64,000 nucleotides of DNA from Peptococcaceae bacterium (GCA_900759105.1 CAAETY010000145.1:62001-126000), one strand, 5' to 3'; counted from the first letter of the stretch, positions 1-8,036 are shown. Program-made: numbers and translations. The notes: generated by a model from the letters alone, not told the origin.

Positions 1-2
1 CC

Positions 3-542
3 GCCGGTCACCAAATGCTCGTCTTTAGCCAGTTCACCAGTGTGCTTGATATGATTATGCCGGAGCTTGAAAAACGCGGCATCGAATACCTCACCTTGAC
101 CGGCAAGACAAAAAGCAGCGAGCGCATGGCACTGGTAAACCGTTTTAATGAAGAGCATATTCCGGTGTTCCTCATTTCTCTTAAAGCCGGTGGTATCGGC
201 TTAAACCTCACCAGCGCCGACACCGTTATTCACTACGACCCATGGTGGAACCAAAGCGTGGAAAACCAAGCCACCGACCGTACCCACCGCATTGGTCAAA
301 AAAATAGCGTCCATGTCATTCGCTTGATTACCAAAAACACCATCGAGGAAAAAATCCTCAAGCTCAAAGAAAAGAAGCAAGCGCTTTCAGATGCAGTCAT
401 CACCTCTGAAGAAAGCGCCATCAGTCGTCTTACCATGGATGACCTTGAAGACCTCTTTACTTTGGACTATACGGATATTCCAACCATGGCACCGGCCCCA
501 CGCCCAACGCGCCCGACCTACACCATGGACATTAACGAGTAA
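3..542 (+). CDS. SNF2-family DEAD/DEAH helicase, C-terminal part (5' truncated by window edge)
   Basis: This is the C-terminal RecA-like lobe of a SWI2/SNF2 ATPase; the reading frame is open to the window start, so the gene begins upstream. Visible motifs are motif V (GGIGLNLTSADTVIHYDPWWN) and motif VI (QATDRTHRIGQ), both diagnostic of SNF2 helicases. The protein ends with an acidic tail after a short coiled region rich in Lys and Glu. Bacterial SNF2 proteins are usually about 1000 residues and remodel nucleic acid-protein complexes such as stalled RNA polymerase, so about 180 residues are seen here. Family is certain; the exact role is unknown. Confidence 0.93.
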   Translation, partial: AGHQMLVFSQFTSVLDMIMPELEKRGIEYLTLTGKTKSSERMALVNRFNEEHIPVFLISLKAGGIGLNLTSADTVIHYDPWWNQSVENQATDRTHRIGQKNSVHVIRLITKNTIEEKILKLKEKKQALSDAVITSEESAISRLTMDDLEDLFTLDYTDIPTMAPAPRPTRPTYTMDINE

Positions 543-591
543 ACAACCGGCACAAGCCGTTTGTATATAACAACCATAAGGAGAGATTTCA

Positions 592-732
592 ATGAAAGAC
601 AAAATCGCGGAAAAGCTTGAAAAAACTCAAGCCGAACAAGAAGAAGAAAAAGACACCACCACAAGCGTTGTGAATAACACCGTTTCCGACGATGACGATG
701 ATGCCGATCTCTTCGCTTGCATTGAAGATTGA
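592..732 (+). CDS. Small acidic protein, 46 aa, unknown
   Basis: A 46-codon ORF follows the SNF2 gene by 49 bp and has a good ribosome binding site (AAGGAGAG, six bases before ATG). The product is very charged: a Lys/Glu-rich first half with a QEEEKD stretch and a run of five aspartates near the end, closing with LFACIED. It is followed directly by a terminator, so it closes the SNF2 transcript. I recognise no family. It could be a small helicase partner or a fortuitous ORF; the strong RBS and terminator placement favour a real gene. Confidence 0.55.
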   Translation: MKDKIAEKLEKTQAEQEEEKDTTTSVVNNTVSDDDDDADLFACIED

Positions 733-750
733 TTTTCCCTATTGATACGA

Positions 751-792
751 AAGCGCTCTGCCTTGGCACTTGCCGAAGCAGGGCGCTTTTTC
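751..792 (+). terminator. Rho-independent terminator after SNF2 / acidic peptide
   Basis: An 11-bp stem AAGCGCTCTGC / GCAGGGCGCTT with one G-T wobble is followed by a five-T run. Confidence 0.8.
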
Positions 793-924
793 TATGGCAT
801 TAAAATTGTGTGCTTCGTTATAACAGCCGCACATGCCCAACCGTACTCCTTTTCAAGCCGAAAAAATCATCGTTTTCACTGACCTCGCCCCCTTCTTATC
901 GTTGTGAAGAATTAATCTACGCAC

Positions 925-957
925 AAAAAAACATCGCCTTCCGAAAAGACGATGTTT
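925..957 (-). terminator. Terminator of the small membrane protein genes
   Basis: The arms AAACATCG and CGATGTTT enclose a 13-nt loop. On the minus strand a T-run follows, just downstream of the gene ending at 967. Confidence 0.7.
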
Positions 958-966
958 CTCCTTATT

Positions 967-1227
967 TTAGTTTTTTCGCGATTTTATTCTTTTTGCGTTC
1001 AGCAGGCAACTAAATCCGGCTAAAGCAGCTGAAGCAAAGCCCATCATCCAACGTTGACCCGCACGATGGCGCAATACGCTAACCGCCAAAGACATCAAAC
1101 AGGAAGCACAAAGGAAAACGATGCCTACCACAATATTGCCGGTAATGGTCGCTACCAATGCAACGATCGAACATACAAGATTGACACTACTTATGCCTAT
1201 TCTCAAACCACGTGATTTCATTCTCAT
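967..1227 (-). CDS. Small membrane protein, 86 aa, unknown
   Basis: The product has a basic N-terminus (MRMKSRGLRIG), then two or three hydrophobic segments at about residues 10-28, 32-52 and 60-76, and a basic C-terminus (KRIKSRKN). No enzymatic motif is visible. It lies 69 bp downstream of another small minus-strand membrane protein gene and ends at a terminator, so the two probably form an operon. The family is not recognised. Confidence 0.6.
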   Translation of the reverse strand: MRMKSRGLRIGISSVNLVCSIVALVATITGNIVVGIVFLCASCLMSLAVSVLRHRAGQRWMMGFASAALAGFSCLLNAKRIKSRKN

Positions 1228-1296
1228 ACTCCTTTTTTTCGTAACAGCTTATTCCAAACAACACGGCGTATATTTGGTCGCATTGCTTTTCATATG

Positions 1297-1533
1297 CTAA
1301 TTAGAAAGCATATAGAAAAATGATGCCGCCCCAATTAACGCAATACCCGGAACAATGAGATGCACCTTTTTGTTGCTGCGGCGGTATTCTACCACTTCAG
1401 TCACAATCAAGATAACCATCGCCATGGCAATACTCAGCGCCGAAATTGCCCCTTGATTGGTCACATAGCCTGCCAGCCAGCCAAGAGCACACAAGCCAAA
1501 GAGATAAAATCCCCATCTGTAAAATTTTTGCAT
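1297..1533 (-). CDS. Small membrane protein, 78 aa, unknown
   Basis: This predicted three-helix membrane protein has hydrophobic stretches at about residues 8-24, 30-48 and 58-75, separated by a basic loop (EYRRSNKKVH). A strong ribosome binding site (GAGGGGGTGT) lies four bases before ATG. It is the first gene of the two-gene minus-strand unit. No family is recognised and no function is proposed. Confidence 0.6.
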   Translation of the reverse strand: MQKFYRWGFYLFGLCALGWLAGYVTNQGAISALSIAMAMVILIVTEVVEYRRSNKKVHLIVPGIALIGAASFFYMLSN

Positions 1534-1637
1534 TGATACACCCCCTCGTGTATGTCCATTGATTCAACAGCCTCTCTTTAGTATAGCCCCATTACAGGCC
1601 CGGCGCAAGCCACACAAGCCTTGCAATGGGGTTGCGC

Positions 1638-1665
1638 TTGACTTAAAATAATAATGCTCGATACT
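1638..1665 (+). promoter_or_regulatory. Putative sigma-A type promoter of thiM
   Basis: TTGACT and GATACT are separated by 16 bp, close upstream of the thiM ribosome binding site, which would give a very short leader. No CUGAGA-type TPP riboswitch core is seen upstream. Confidence 0.35.
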
Positions 1666-1687
1666 ACTGAACAAGGGAGGCTTTTCT

Positions 1688-2569
1688 TTGAATCCAGCCT
1701 TTTTAGATAAAAGCGCACGCCGGCCATTCGCCGAAGCGTTGGCGGCTGTGCAGCGCATCCACCCGTTGGTGGACTGCATCACCAATATTGTGACTGTTAA
1801 TGATGTGGCCAACGGCCTGTTGGCGATTGACGCCCGTCCCGTAATGGCAAGCGCGCCAGAAGAAATTGAATATATTGTCGCCGGTGCTGACGCCATGCTC
1901 TGTAACCTCGGCGCCACTGCCGGTGACCAACGTGAAGCCATGCTCAAGGGCAGTGCCCACGCGCATCATCTGGGCAAGTCGGTCGTAATTGACCCGGTGG
2001 GCATTGGTGCATCGCCCTTGCGCCACCACCAAATAAACGCCCTTTTGCAAACAGCACCGGTTGCCGCAATTCGCGGAAACATCAGCGAAATCAAGGCCTT
2101 GGCCGGGCTTTCTACCGATGCCGGTGGCGTTGACGCCTCAAGCGCAGACCTTGAGGATCCACGCGGCTTTGAAGCCGCCACCAAGCTTGCACAATCCTTG
2201 GCCAAGCACCATCACACAATCATCGCCATTAGTGGGCCACGCGACATTGTCAGCGATGGTACCCGCACCTTTATCGTAAACGGCGGCAACGAAATGATGA
2301 CTCGTGTCACCGGCAGCGGCTGTACCTTAACCGGTCTGGTTGCCGCCTTCATCGCCGCTTATCCCCAAGACACCCTAGTCGCAACCACTGCCGCCATTGC
2401 CCTCATGTGCATGGCCGGAGATCGTGCCCTTGCCCAAGCAGGCTCCCATGCCACTGCAAGCTTCCGCGTGGCCATGTTTGACGCCCTCTCTGCCATCACC
2501 CCGACAGATTGCATAGACGGCTTTCGCATCCAACAATTATCAGAGGAGGACACATTAACCCATGATTAA
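1688..2569 (+). CDS. thiM: Hydroxyethylthiazole kinase
   Basis: ThiM phosphorylates 4-methyl-5-(2-hydroxyethyl)thiazole for thiamine salvage. The sequence shows the family N-terminal PLVDCITNIVTVNDVANG, the MASAPEE loop, DPVGIGAS, the RGNISEI segment, and the C-terminal anion-hole motif TGSGCTLTGLVAAF containing the catalytic cysteine. At 293 aa it is slightly longer than usual (about 265). The start is TTG, chosen because AGGGAGG lies about eight bases upstream. It overlaps the following HAD phosphatase by 8 bp, so the two are translationally coupled. No thiD, thiE or TPP riboswitch is seen nearby, so this looks like a stand-alone salvage unit. Confidence 0.93.
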   Translation: MNPAFLDKSARRPFAEALAAVQRIHPLVDCITNIVTVNDVANGLLAIDARPVMASAPEEIEYIVAGADAMLCNLGATAGDQREAMLKGSAHAHHLGKSVVIDPVGIGASPLRHHQINALLQTAPVAAIRGNISEIKALAGLSTDAGGVDASSADLEDPRGFEAATKLAQSLAKHHHTIIAISGPRDIVSDGTRTFIVNGGNEMMTRVTGSGCTLTGLVAAFIAAYPQDTLVATTAAIALMCMAGDRALAQAGSHATASFRVAMFDALSAITPTDCIDGFRIQQLSEEDTLTHD

Positions 2570-3230
2570 AGGCGCATTGTTTGACATGGATGGCACCCTT
2601 GCCAGCACCATTCAATATTGGAAAGAAATCATCCCAAACTACATCCGTTCCTTCGGCTATGATGTCGATGAAAGCGTCGTCGGCAGCAAAATTCACGCCA
2701 TGAGCATGAAGGATTCCGCTACCTTTGTTTGTGAATACTATCACCTCGATGTTACTCCGGATGACGTGTTGAAAAGCTGGAGTGCCGCCGCCAATCGCAT
2801 TTATACCGACGTTGCCACGCTAAAGGAAGGCGCCTATGATTTTGTCATGCGCCTGCATGACGCCGGGATCCCGATGGTACTCGTGACCAACAACGAGAAA
2901 GCCCTCGCCGATGCCCTGCTCACCCGCACTGGCATTCGCCACTGCTTCAAAGACCTCTACTGTGGCTTCGATCTCGGCCTTGGTAAAACCGAACCAACCT
3001 TAATCGAGCTTGCACGCAAGGCCTTGGGCACCGCTGCCGATGATACATGGATGTTCGAGGATTCCCTGGGCCCAATCGCCACCGCCAACCGCATTGGCAT
3101 CCACACCATCGCTATGCTCGACCACGAGCACGACGCCGACGAAGTCGCTGCCATCTGCAAAGAAGCGGAAGTGGTTTGCAACAATTACGACGATGCCAAC
3201 GCTTGGTATGATAGCATGATTGCCCAATAA
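2562..3230 (+). CDS. HAD-superfamily phosphatase (phosphoglucomutase/phosphatase-like)
   Basis: The N-terminal FDMDGTL is HAD motif I with the nucleophile and acid aspartates. VLVTNNEK is motif II, and the C-terminal MFEDSLGPIATANRIG is motif III/IV with the magnesium-binding acidic pair. The helical cap inserted after motif I is of the beta-phosphoglucomutase/phosphatase type. It overlaps thiM by 8 bp, so a role in dephosphorylating a thiamine or salvage intermediate is possible, but this rests only on position; HAD substrates cannot be read from sequence. The 222-aa length is normal. Confidence 0.85.
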   Translation: MIKGALFDMDGTLASTIQYWKEIIPNYIRSFGYDVDESVVGSKIHAMSMKDSATFVCEYYHLDVTPDDVLKSWSAAANRIYTDVATLKEGAYDFVMRLHDAGIPMVLVTNNEKALADALLTRTGIRHCFKDLYCGFDLGLGKTEPTLIELARKALGTAADDTWMFEDSLGPIATANRIGIHTIAMLDHEHDADEVAAICKEAEVVCNNYDDANAWYDSMIAQ

Positions 3231-3239
3231 TTCGATTTT

Positions 3240-3266
3240 TACACCCGCCGATGTGGGTGTTTTTTT
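3240..3266 (+). terminator. Terminator of thiM-HAD operon
   Basis: Stem ACACCC / GGGTGT with an eight-base loop, followed by about seven T. Confidence 0.85.
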
Positions 3267-3320
3267 GTAGCAATCATCGCTTTTCAAAATACAGAATGAA
3301 ATGCCACGATTTTGTAACAA

Positions 3321-3347
3321 TTAGCACTCACATCTTGCGAGTGCTAA
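3321..3347. promoter_or_regulatory. CIRCE operator (HrcA binding site), perfect match
   Basis: The sequence TTAGCACTC, nine bases, GAGTGCTAA matches the published CIRCE inverted repeat at all 18 arm positions. In Firmicutes CIRCE is bound by the heat-shock repressor HrcA and normally controls groESL or hrcA-grpE-dnaK. No chaperone gene follows here. Confidence 0.95.
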
Positions 3348-3363
3348 TTGTTTGTTGTATGAT
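3335..3363 (+). promoter_or_regulatory. Promoter overlapping CIRCE
   Basis: A -35 TTGCGA at 3335-3340 lies within the CIRCE spacer and right arm. After exactly 17 bp comes a -10 TATGAT at 3358-3363. HrcA bound to CIRCE would occlude this promoter. Transcription would run rightwards into 3370-3550. Confidence 0.65.
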
Positions 3364-3393
3364 AAGACTATAGCAAGTGAGGAACATCCCGGT

Positions 3394-3453
3394 ATGTCGC
3401 CACTGTGGATGGCCGCCCCCTCCTTGCTAAACAACATACAAAAGGTGTCATAA
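3394..3453 (+). CDS. Possible 19-aa peptide inside the CIRCE cassette
   Basis: The ORF encodes MSPLWMAAPSLLNNIQKVS. A candidate ribosome binding site (GTGAGGA, about 11 bases upstream) is itself locked in the predicted stem, with the ATG in the apical loop. The spacing is long and no homologue is recognised, so coding is uncertain. The arrangement would fit a thermosensor-type leader if the peptide is real. Confidence 0.25.
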   Translation: MSPLWMAAPSLLNNIQKVS

Positions 3454-3522
3454 CACGCCGCCATGTTTTTTTGACACACCCCTACCTCCAAATTTATTAT
3501 TTTCAAAAAAGCAAAAAACAAG

Positions 3523-3551
3523 AAAGCGCTCTCCAACCGAGCGCTTTTTTG
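3523..3551 (+). terminator. Terminator of CIRCE cassette (could also work leftwards)
   Basis: AAAGCGCT and AGCGCTTT flank a nine-base loop with six T afterwards. On the minus strand a T-rich tract also follows, so it may terminate both directions. Confidence 0.75.
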
Positions 3552-3604
3552 TTGCCCATTTTTAGATGGTTCGTCACAAAAACCACTATCGCATTACATA
3601 ACAT

Positions 3605-3640
3605 AAGGCCAACGGCAATGCGCCGTCGGCCTTGTTTTGT
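3605..3640. terminator. Hairpin between CIRCE cassette and tex
   Basis: AAGGCCAACGGC pairs with GCCGTCGGCCTT around a five-base loop, followed by TTGTTTTG on the plus strand. Being between convergent units, it probably serves as an extra terminator. The T-run is imperfect in both directions. Confidence 0.5.
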
Positions 3641-3669
3641 ATTCACGAATGCTGTGAGATGCTTGTTTG

Positions 3670-5829
3670 TTATTCGGGCTGCTGTACGCCTTTCATGGTA
3701 AGGCTGATGCGGTGGCGTTTGAGGTCTACTTCGAGCACGCGCACACGCACGATTTGGCTCACACGCACAACGGTGAGCGGGTCTTTGACAAAGCGGTCAG
3801 AGAGCTGGGAAATATGAACCAGACCGTTTTCGTGCAGACCGATGTCCACAAAGGCGCCAAAGGCGGCAATGTTTGTTACGGTGCCGTCAAGCTCCATGCC
3901 GGGTTCAAGGTCCTCTATCGAAAGCAGGTCATGACGCAATGCCGGTTGTGGCAGGTCTTCGCGCGGGTCACGGCCCGGTTTTTCGAGGGCATCCAAAATA
4001 TCCGATAGGGTTGCCGGACCAAGCGCGAGCTTTTGCGCCAGTTCTTTGATGGTAAAGGCTTCGCGTGCTTTTTGCGCCAAGCTCGGAGATGGCTCACAGG
4101 CAAGCATGGTAGCAAGCTCGCGCACCTTTCCATAGCTTTCCGGGTGCACCTGTGTGTTATCCAAGGGCTCATCGCCTTCGGCAATGCGCAAAAAGCCCGC
4201 ACATTGTTCAAAGGTTTTCGGTCCCAGCTTTGGCACCTTCAGCAGGGCTTTGCGGGTACGGAAGCTGCCGTTATCATCGCGGTAGGAAACGATGTTTTTC
4301 GCCAAGGTGCCGTTCACGCCGGCTACATGGGACAAAAGGGACACGCTGGCGGTATTGAGATCCACGCCGACATGGTTCACGCAGTCTTCGACAACACCAT
4401 CCAAGGCATGGGTAAGCATTTTTTGGTCGATGTCGTGCTGGTATTGGCCAACGCCGATGGATTTTGGGTCAATCTTTACAAGCTCAGCCAATGGGTCCTG
4501 CACACGGCGGGCAATAGATACGGCGCTGCGCAGGGTCGCATCAAGGTTTGGAAATTCTTCAGCGGCAAGTGGGGAGGCCGAGTACACACTGGCGCCGGCT
4601 TCGCTGACAATATACCAGCCACAGTCGTCACGCCCTTCCAAAAGCGACGCTATCAGGCGTTCACTTTCGCGAGAGGCGGTGCCGTTTCCGATGGCAATCA
4701 AGGTCACGTGGTGGGTGTTAATCAGGCGCTCTAAGGTTTCTTTTGCGCTTTTTTCGCCGCCCTTGCCCTTAAAGGGGTACACGACCACTGTTTCCAGCAC
4801 ATTGCCGGTAGGGTCGATAACGGCAAGCTTGCAACCGTTGGCATAGCCCGGGTCAAAGCCCAGCACCACATGGCCGCGCACCGGCGGCTGCAGCAATAGG
4901 TCGCGCAAATTTTTGCTAAACAGGTCGGTAGATTGTTCTTCGGCCCATTGTGTGCGTGCTTTGCGCACCTCCTTTTCAAGGGAAGGCTTGAGCAGGCGTT
5001 TGTAGCTATCACGGCAGGTTTCCTGCAGGCGTTCTTGCCAAGCCATGCCTTTTTTGTAGAGGTGCTTATAGAGGGTGTATACTGCTGCTTCCTCATCTGC
5101 TTCCAAGCTTACCGCCAATGCGCCTTCACGTTCGGCACGTCCGATGGCAAGCACACGATGGGCAGCCATCTCGGAAAGTGGTTCGCTGTAATCGAGGTAG
5201 TTGTCATAGACGGCGTTCGGTTCTTTGCCGACCTTGGTATGAATCACGCCATGCTTGGCAAGGGCATCGCGCAGGCTTTTGCGCACGTCTGCATCATCAG
5301 CCAAGGCTTCGGCCATGATGTCGCAGGCACCTGCAATGGCTGCTTCGGCATCGGCCAATTCATCGTTGGCTTGTGCAAGCTTTTCGGCATAGCGCATAAG
5401 TGCAGCGGCTGTTTCACCGGCACGCCAAGCATCAGCCAAAGGCGCCAAGCCACGTTCAACAGCCACGCTGGCACGGGTTTTGCGCTTTGGCCGATATGGA
5501 CGGTAGAGATCCTCCAGTTCGGTCATGGAAACGGCTGCTTCGATTTTTGCTGTCAACGCATCGGTAAGCTTGTTTTGCTCTGCAATCAGGCGCAGCACAT
5601 CGGCACGGCGCTCCTCTAGCTTACGACTTGCCGCAAGGCGGTCGGCAAATTCACGAACCTGCTGGTCATCCAGATTGCCGGTTTCATCCTTGCGGTAACG
5701 GGCAATAAAAGGCACCGTGGCGCCGTCATCCAAAAGGGCAATGGTGTTGGCGACGTGCTTGGCACTCATATGAAAATGTGTTTGTAATTGTTCTTCTATG
5801 GACAAATGGATCGCTCCTTTCGTGTTCAT
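3670..5829 (-). CDS. tex: Tex family RNA-binding transcription accessory protein
   Basis: The 719-aa protein has the Tex architecture: an N-terminal helical region (VPFIARYRKDETGNLDD and LYRPYRPKRKTRA), a YqgF-like RNase H fold domain near residues 320-460 (GFDPGYANGCKLAV), helix-hairpin-helix elements near 490-550 (DLNTASVSLLSHVAG), and a C-terminal S1 domain near 645-715 (ELDGTVTNIAAFGAFVDIGLHENGLVH). Tex is a cytoplasmic protein that binds nucleic acids and influences transcription and stress responses. The length matches the family. The start is preceded by GGGAAGGA. It converges on the CIRCE cassette and diverges from the glucosaminidase gene. Confidence 0.95.
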   Translation of the reverse strand: MNTKGAIHLSIEEQLQTHFHMSAKHVANTIALLDDGATVPFIARYRKDETGNLDDQQVREFADRLAASRKLEERRADVLRLIAEQNKLTDALTAKIEAAVSMTELEDLYRPYRPKRKTRASVAVERGLAPLADAWRAGETAAALMRYAEKLAQANDELADAEAAIAGACDIMAEALADDADVRKSLRDALAKHGVIHTKVGKEPNAVYDNYLDYSEPLSEMAAHRVLAIGRAEREGALAVSLEADEEAAVYTLYKHLYKKGMAWQERLQETCRDSYKRLLKPSLEKEVRKARTQWAEEQSTDLFSKNLRDLLLQPPVRGHVVLGFDPGYANGCKLAVIDPTGNVLETVVVYPFKGKGGEKSAKETLERLINTHHVTLIAIGNGTASRESERLIASLLEGRDDCGWYIVSEAGASVYSASPLAAEEFPNLDATLRSAVSIARRVQDPLAELVKIDPKSIGVGQYQHDIDQKMLTHALDGVVEDCVNHVGVDLNTASVSLLSHVAGVNGTLAKNIVSYRDDNGSFRTRKALLKVPKLGPKTFEQCAGFLRIAEGDEPLDNTQVHPESYGKVRELATMLACEPSPSLAQKAREAFTIKELAQKLALGPATLSDILDALEKPGRDPREDLPQPALRHDLLSIEDLEPGMELDGTVTNIAAFGAFVDIGLHENGLVHISQLSDRFVKDPLTVVRVSQIVRVRVLEVDLKRHRISLTMKGVQQPE

Positions 5830-5885
5830 GTCCTTCCCTATTTTATGCTAGGTGCGCCTGCTCTGCAACACCGATGTGGGGTAGG

Positions 5886-5915
5886 TTTACACAAATGATG
5901 GGCTTATGGTATAAT
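5886..5915 (+). promoter_or_regulatory. Promoter of the glucosaminidase-MFS unit
   Basis: TTTACA and a perfect TATAAT are separated by 18 bp, about 30 bp upstream of the start codon. Confidence 0.65.
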
Positions 5916-5946
5916 TAAGAGATTTCTCGAGAGAGGAGGCGTGCGC

Positions 5947-6786
5947 GTGTCTCCAAAAAGAAAGACCGGCGCCCACAAAAAAAAGCGCACCACGAAAAAA
6001 CCTGCTACCACAAGTCGCAGCACCAAAACGTCTGCGTCAAAGACCGGTACGCATCGTCAGACATCAACCAATAAATCCTCCGCCAATAAGCCACGCCCGA
6101 TTGGCAAGGCGGGAAGCAAGCGTAAAAATCAATCAGCCGATACATTAATGAACACCTTTGTCTTTGCGATTGTTGTGTTCCTTGCGCTCTGTGCCATTAA
6201 CCTCATCGGTACCACAGAGCAAATTGAGGAGCCCCAAACCCAACGGGTTTCCTATCAGGTTGGCGATCCGAAGGATTTCTTTGATACCCTAGGCCCGATT
6301 GCCGCAGATTACAAGAGCTACGGCCTCTATCCATCGGTTATGCTCGCACAGGCAGCACTTGAAAGCCAATTTGGGGAATCTCAGCTTTCCTTTGATTATC
6401 ACAATTATTTCGGTATCAAGGCACACGGTCACCATCGCAGTGTACGCCTTTCCACCACAGAATATTACAGTGATGAGCCTACAACCATCACCGATAGCTT
6501 CTGTGTTTACAATAGTCCAAAGGATTGCTTCACAGATTATGCTGAATTGCTCACCGAAAATGAAAACTACAGCGATGTTATAGGCGCTGCATCTCCGGCG
6601 ATGGCTGCACGGGCGTTGCAGCAAGCAGGCTATGCCACCGACCCGGCATATGCAAGCAAGTTGGTCCAGCTCATTAACGAATATAATCTCACCCGTTTCG
6701 ACCCAATGGAGCGCCCGCGTCCGGATAAGCAGGCTCCCAAGGCCACGCAGGACAGCGCCGACGTGACGGCTGAAAAAGGAGAATGA
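5947..6786 (+). CDS. Membrane-anchored glucosaminidase-domain protein (GH73-like)
   Basis: A very basic, low-complexity cytoplasmic head (about residues 1-65, Lys/Thr/Ser rich) is followed by one membrane segment (TFVFAIVVFLALCAINLIG). The extracellular domain has glucosaminidase features: SVMLAQAALESQFGESQLS with the presumed catalytic Glu, YHNYFGIKA, and a C-terminal ALQQAGYATDPAYASKLVQLI. Such enzymes cleave the N-acetylglucosaminyl linkages of peptidoglycan during growth or cell separation. GTG at 5947 is chosen over GTG at 5941 because AGGAGG ends at 5939, leaving seven bases. An MFS gene follows after 6 bp. Confidence 0.85.
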   Translation: MSPKRKTGAHKKKRTTKKPATTSRSTKTSASKTGTHRQTSTNKSSANKPRPIGKAGSKRKNQSADTLMNTFVFAIVVFLALCAINLIGTTEQIEEPQTQRVSYQVGDPKDFFDTLGPIAADYKSYGLYPSVMLAQAALESQFGESQLSFDYHNYFGIKAHGHHRSVRLSTTEYYSDEPTTITDSFCVYNSPKDCFTDYAELLTENENYSDVIGAASPAMAARALQQAGYATDPAYASKLVQLINEYNLTRFDPMERPRPDKQAPKATQDSADVTAEKGE

Positions 6787-6792
6787 TGAAAC

Positions 6793-7947
6793 GTGACTCA
6801 GCAGCTTTGGAGTCGTCCCTTTGCCATTATCATGGCCATCAACTTTATGTTATTTTTGAGCTTTAACATGCTCAATCCATCACTACCTATCTATTTTCAG
6901 GACATCGGCATCAGCGAAACCATGACAGGGGTCTGCATCAGCATTTTTACAGTTGGCTCCATTATTGTGCGGCCAATCGCCGGCGGCGTCCTCGACCGAT
7001 TCGGTCGACGCGCCGTCTTTTTTGTCAGCATGCTGATTCTTTGCGGCATGGTCTATGCCTATGCCTTGTCCGGCGCCATTTTTGCGCTTCTTCTGTTGCG
7101 TTTGGTGCATGGCTTTGACTGGGGCTTTGCCTCAACTGCAACTTCTACTATGGCAACAGATATCATTCCGCGCCAAAAGATTGGCACCGGGATGGGCATC
7201 TTTGGCCTTTCGATGTCGTTGGCATTGGCCTTTGCGCCGGCGCTGGCTGTCAATCTTATGGAAAAAAGTGGCTTTGAGGGCATGATTTTTGTTAGCACCG
7301 CCTTTTTGGTGGTTGCCACGCTTTTGGGGCTTTGCTATCCATTTCATCACACTGTTACCCCGTCAACTGCCAACAAGGCCGGCAAGGGAAGGACCGCTCT
7401 TTTTGAACACACTGCGGTGCTTCCATCGGTCATCATGGGATGTATCACCCTTACCATGTCGGCCATTACCACCTACGTGCCTTTGTATGCCTTGAGCCTT
7501 GGCATGCACAATGTTGGTTTTTTCTTCACCGTTTACGCCATCGGACTTATGGTGGTGCGTGCCTTTATCGGCATCGTTGTTGACCGTTTCGGGATTGTGG
7601 CAGCCACTATTCCTTCTTTTATCAGCATGCTTTTGGCCATGCTGCTGTTGGCCTTTGCCAAGGACCTTGCCATGATTTTGACAAGCGGCTTCCTTTACGG
7701 CGCCGGCTACGGCGGGGCGCAAACCACCATGCAAAGCTTGGCCGTTATGAATGCACCGGCAGAACGCTTCGGCGCTGCCAACGGCACCTTCTTTATCGGC
7801 TTTGATTTGGGCATTGGCTTCGGTGCACTCTTGGCAGGCATTTTAAGCGATTACTTTGGCTTTGCGCCAATGTATCTCATGCTTAGCATTTTCATTGTGC
7901 TTGCCATCTTGCTGGTGCTAAAGTTCCGCCCACACAAAGCTGCTTAA
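6793..7947 (+). CDS. MFS transporter (first of a tandem pair)
   Basis: The 384-aa protein has about 12 hydrophobic helices. The cytoplasmic loop motif GVLDRFGRRAVFF between helices 2 and 3 is the major facilitator motif A, and a second half-motif (GIVVDRFG) appears after helix 8, as expected from the internal duplication. A conserved GAANGTFFIGFDLGIGFGALLAG segment near helix 11 is shared with the next transporter. Motif A and overall form suggest a drug or metabolite exporter of the DHA1 type; the substrate is unknown. The start is GTG with AGGAG upstream. It follows the glucosaminidase by 6 bp and ends at its own terminator. Confidence 0.88.
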   Translation: MTQQLWSRPFAIIMAINFMLFLSFNMLNPSLPIYFQDIGISETMTGVCISIFTVGSIIVRPIAGGVLDRFGRRAVFFVSMLILCGMVYAYALSGAIFALLLLRLVHGFDWGFASTATSTMATDIIPRQKIGTGMGIFGLSMSLALAFAPALAVNLMEKSGFEGMIFVSTAFLVVATLLGLCYPFHHTVTPSTANKAGKGRTALFEHTAVLPSVIMGCITLTMSAITTYVPLYALSLGMHNVGFFFTVYAIGLMVVRAFIGIVVDRFGIVAATIPSFISMLLAMLLLAFAKDLAMILTSGFLYGAGYGGAQTTMQSLAVMNAPAERFGAANGTFFIGFDLGIGFGALLAGILSDYFGFAPMYLMLSIFIVLAILLVLKFRPHKAA

Positions 7948-7960
7948 CGTTTCAACCCCC

Positions 7961-7983
7961 AAGGTGCACAAGCACCTTTTTTA
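7961..7983 (+). terminator. Terminator after first MFS gene
   Basis: AAGGTGC, a four-base loop, GCACCTT and a T-run. Confidence 0.85.
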
Positions 7984-8017
7984 TTTTCATAGTGACGACT
8001 GATGTGTCTTCTCATTG

Positions 8018-8036
8018 TCGTCTGCTTGACAGACGA
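8018..8036. promoter_or_regulatory. Operator-like palindrome overlapping a TTGACA
   Basis: TCGTCTG, five bases, CAGACGA is a perfect inverted repeat. A consensus -35 TTGACA (8026-8031) sits across its centre, but no good -10 is seen at 17 bp. It could be a repressor site for the second MFS gene; no cognate regulator is obvious. Confidence 0.35.

Larger units (their letters stand above)
3371..3551 (+). ncRNA. Putative HrcA-controlled small structured transcript
   Basis: The promoter overlapping CIRCE drives a region ending at the hairpin terminator at 3523-3551, about 180 nt. The 5' part can fold strongly: TAGCAAG (3371-3377) plus GAGG (3379-3382) pair with CCTC (3419-3422) plus CTTGCTA (3423-3429), with one bulged T. 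Inside, CATCC (3385-3389) pairs with GGATG (3407-3411). A further arm GTGTCA / TGACAC is at 3445-3477. No known riboswitch or housekeeping RNA is recognised. It may be a regulatory RNA, the leader of a tiny peptide gene, or the remnant of a chaperone operon. Confidence 0.45.

Noticed and set aside
1560..1687. TPP riboswitch upstream of thiM
   Set aside because: The conserved CUGAGA and ACCUGAUC elements are not visible in the leader.
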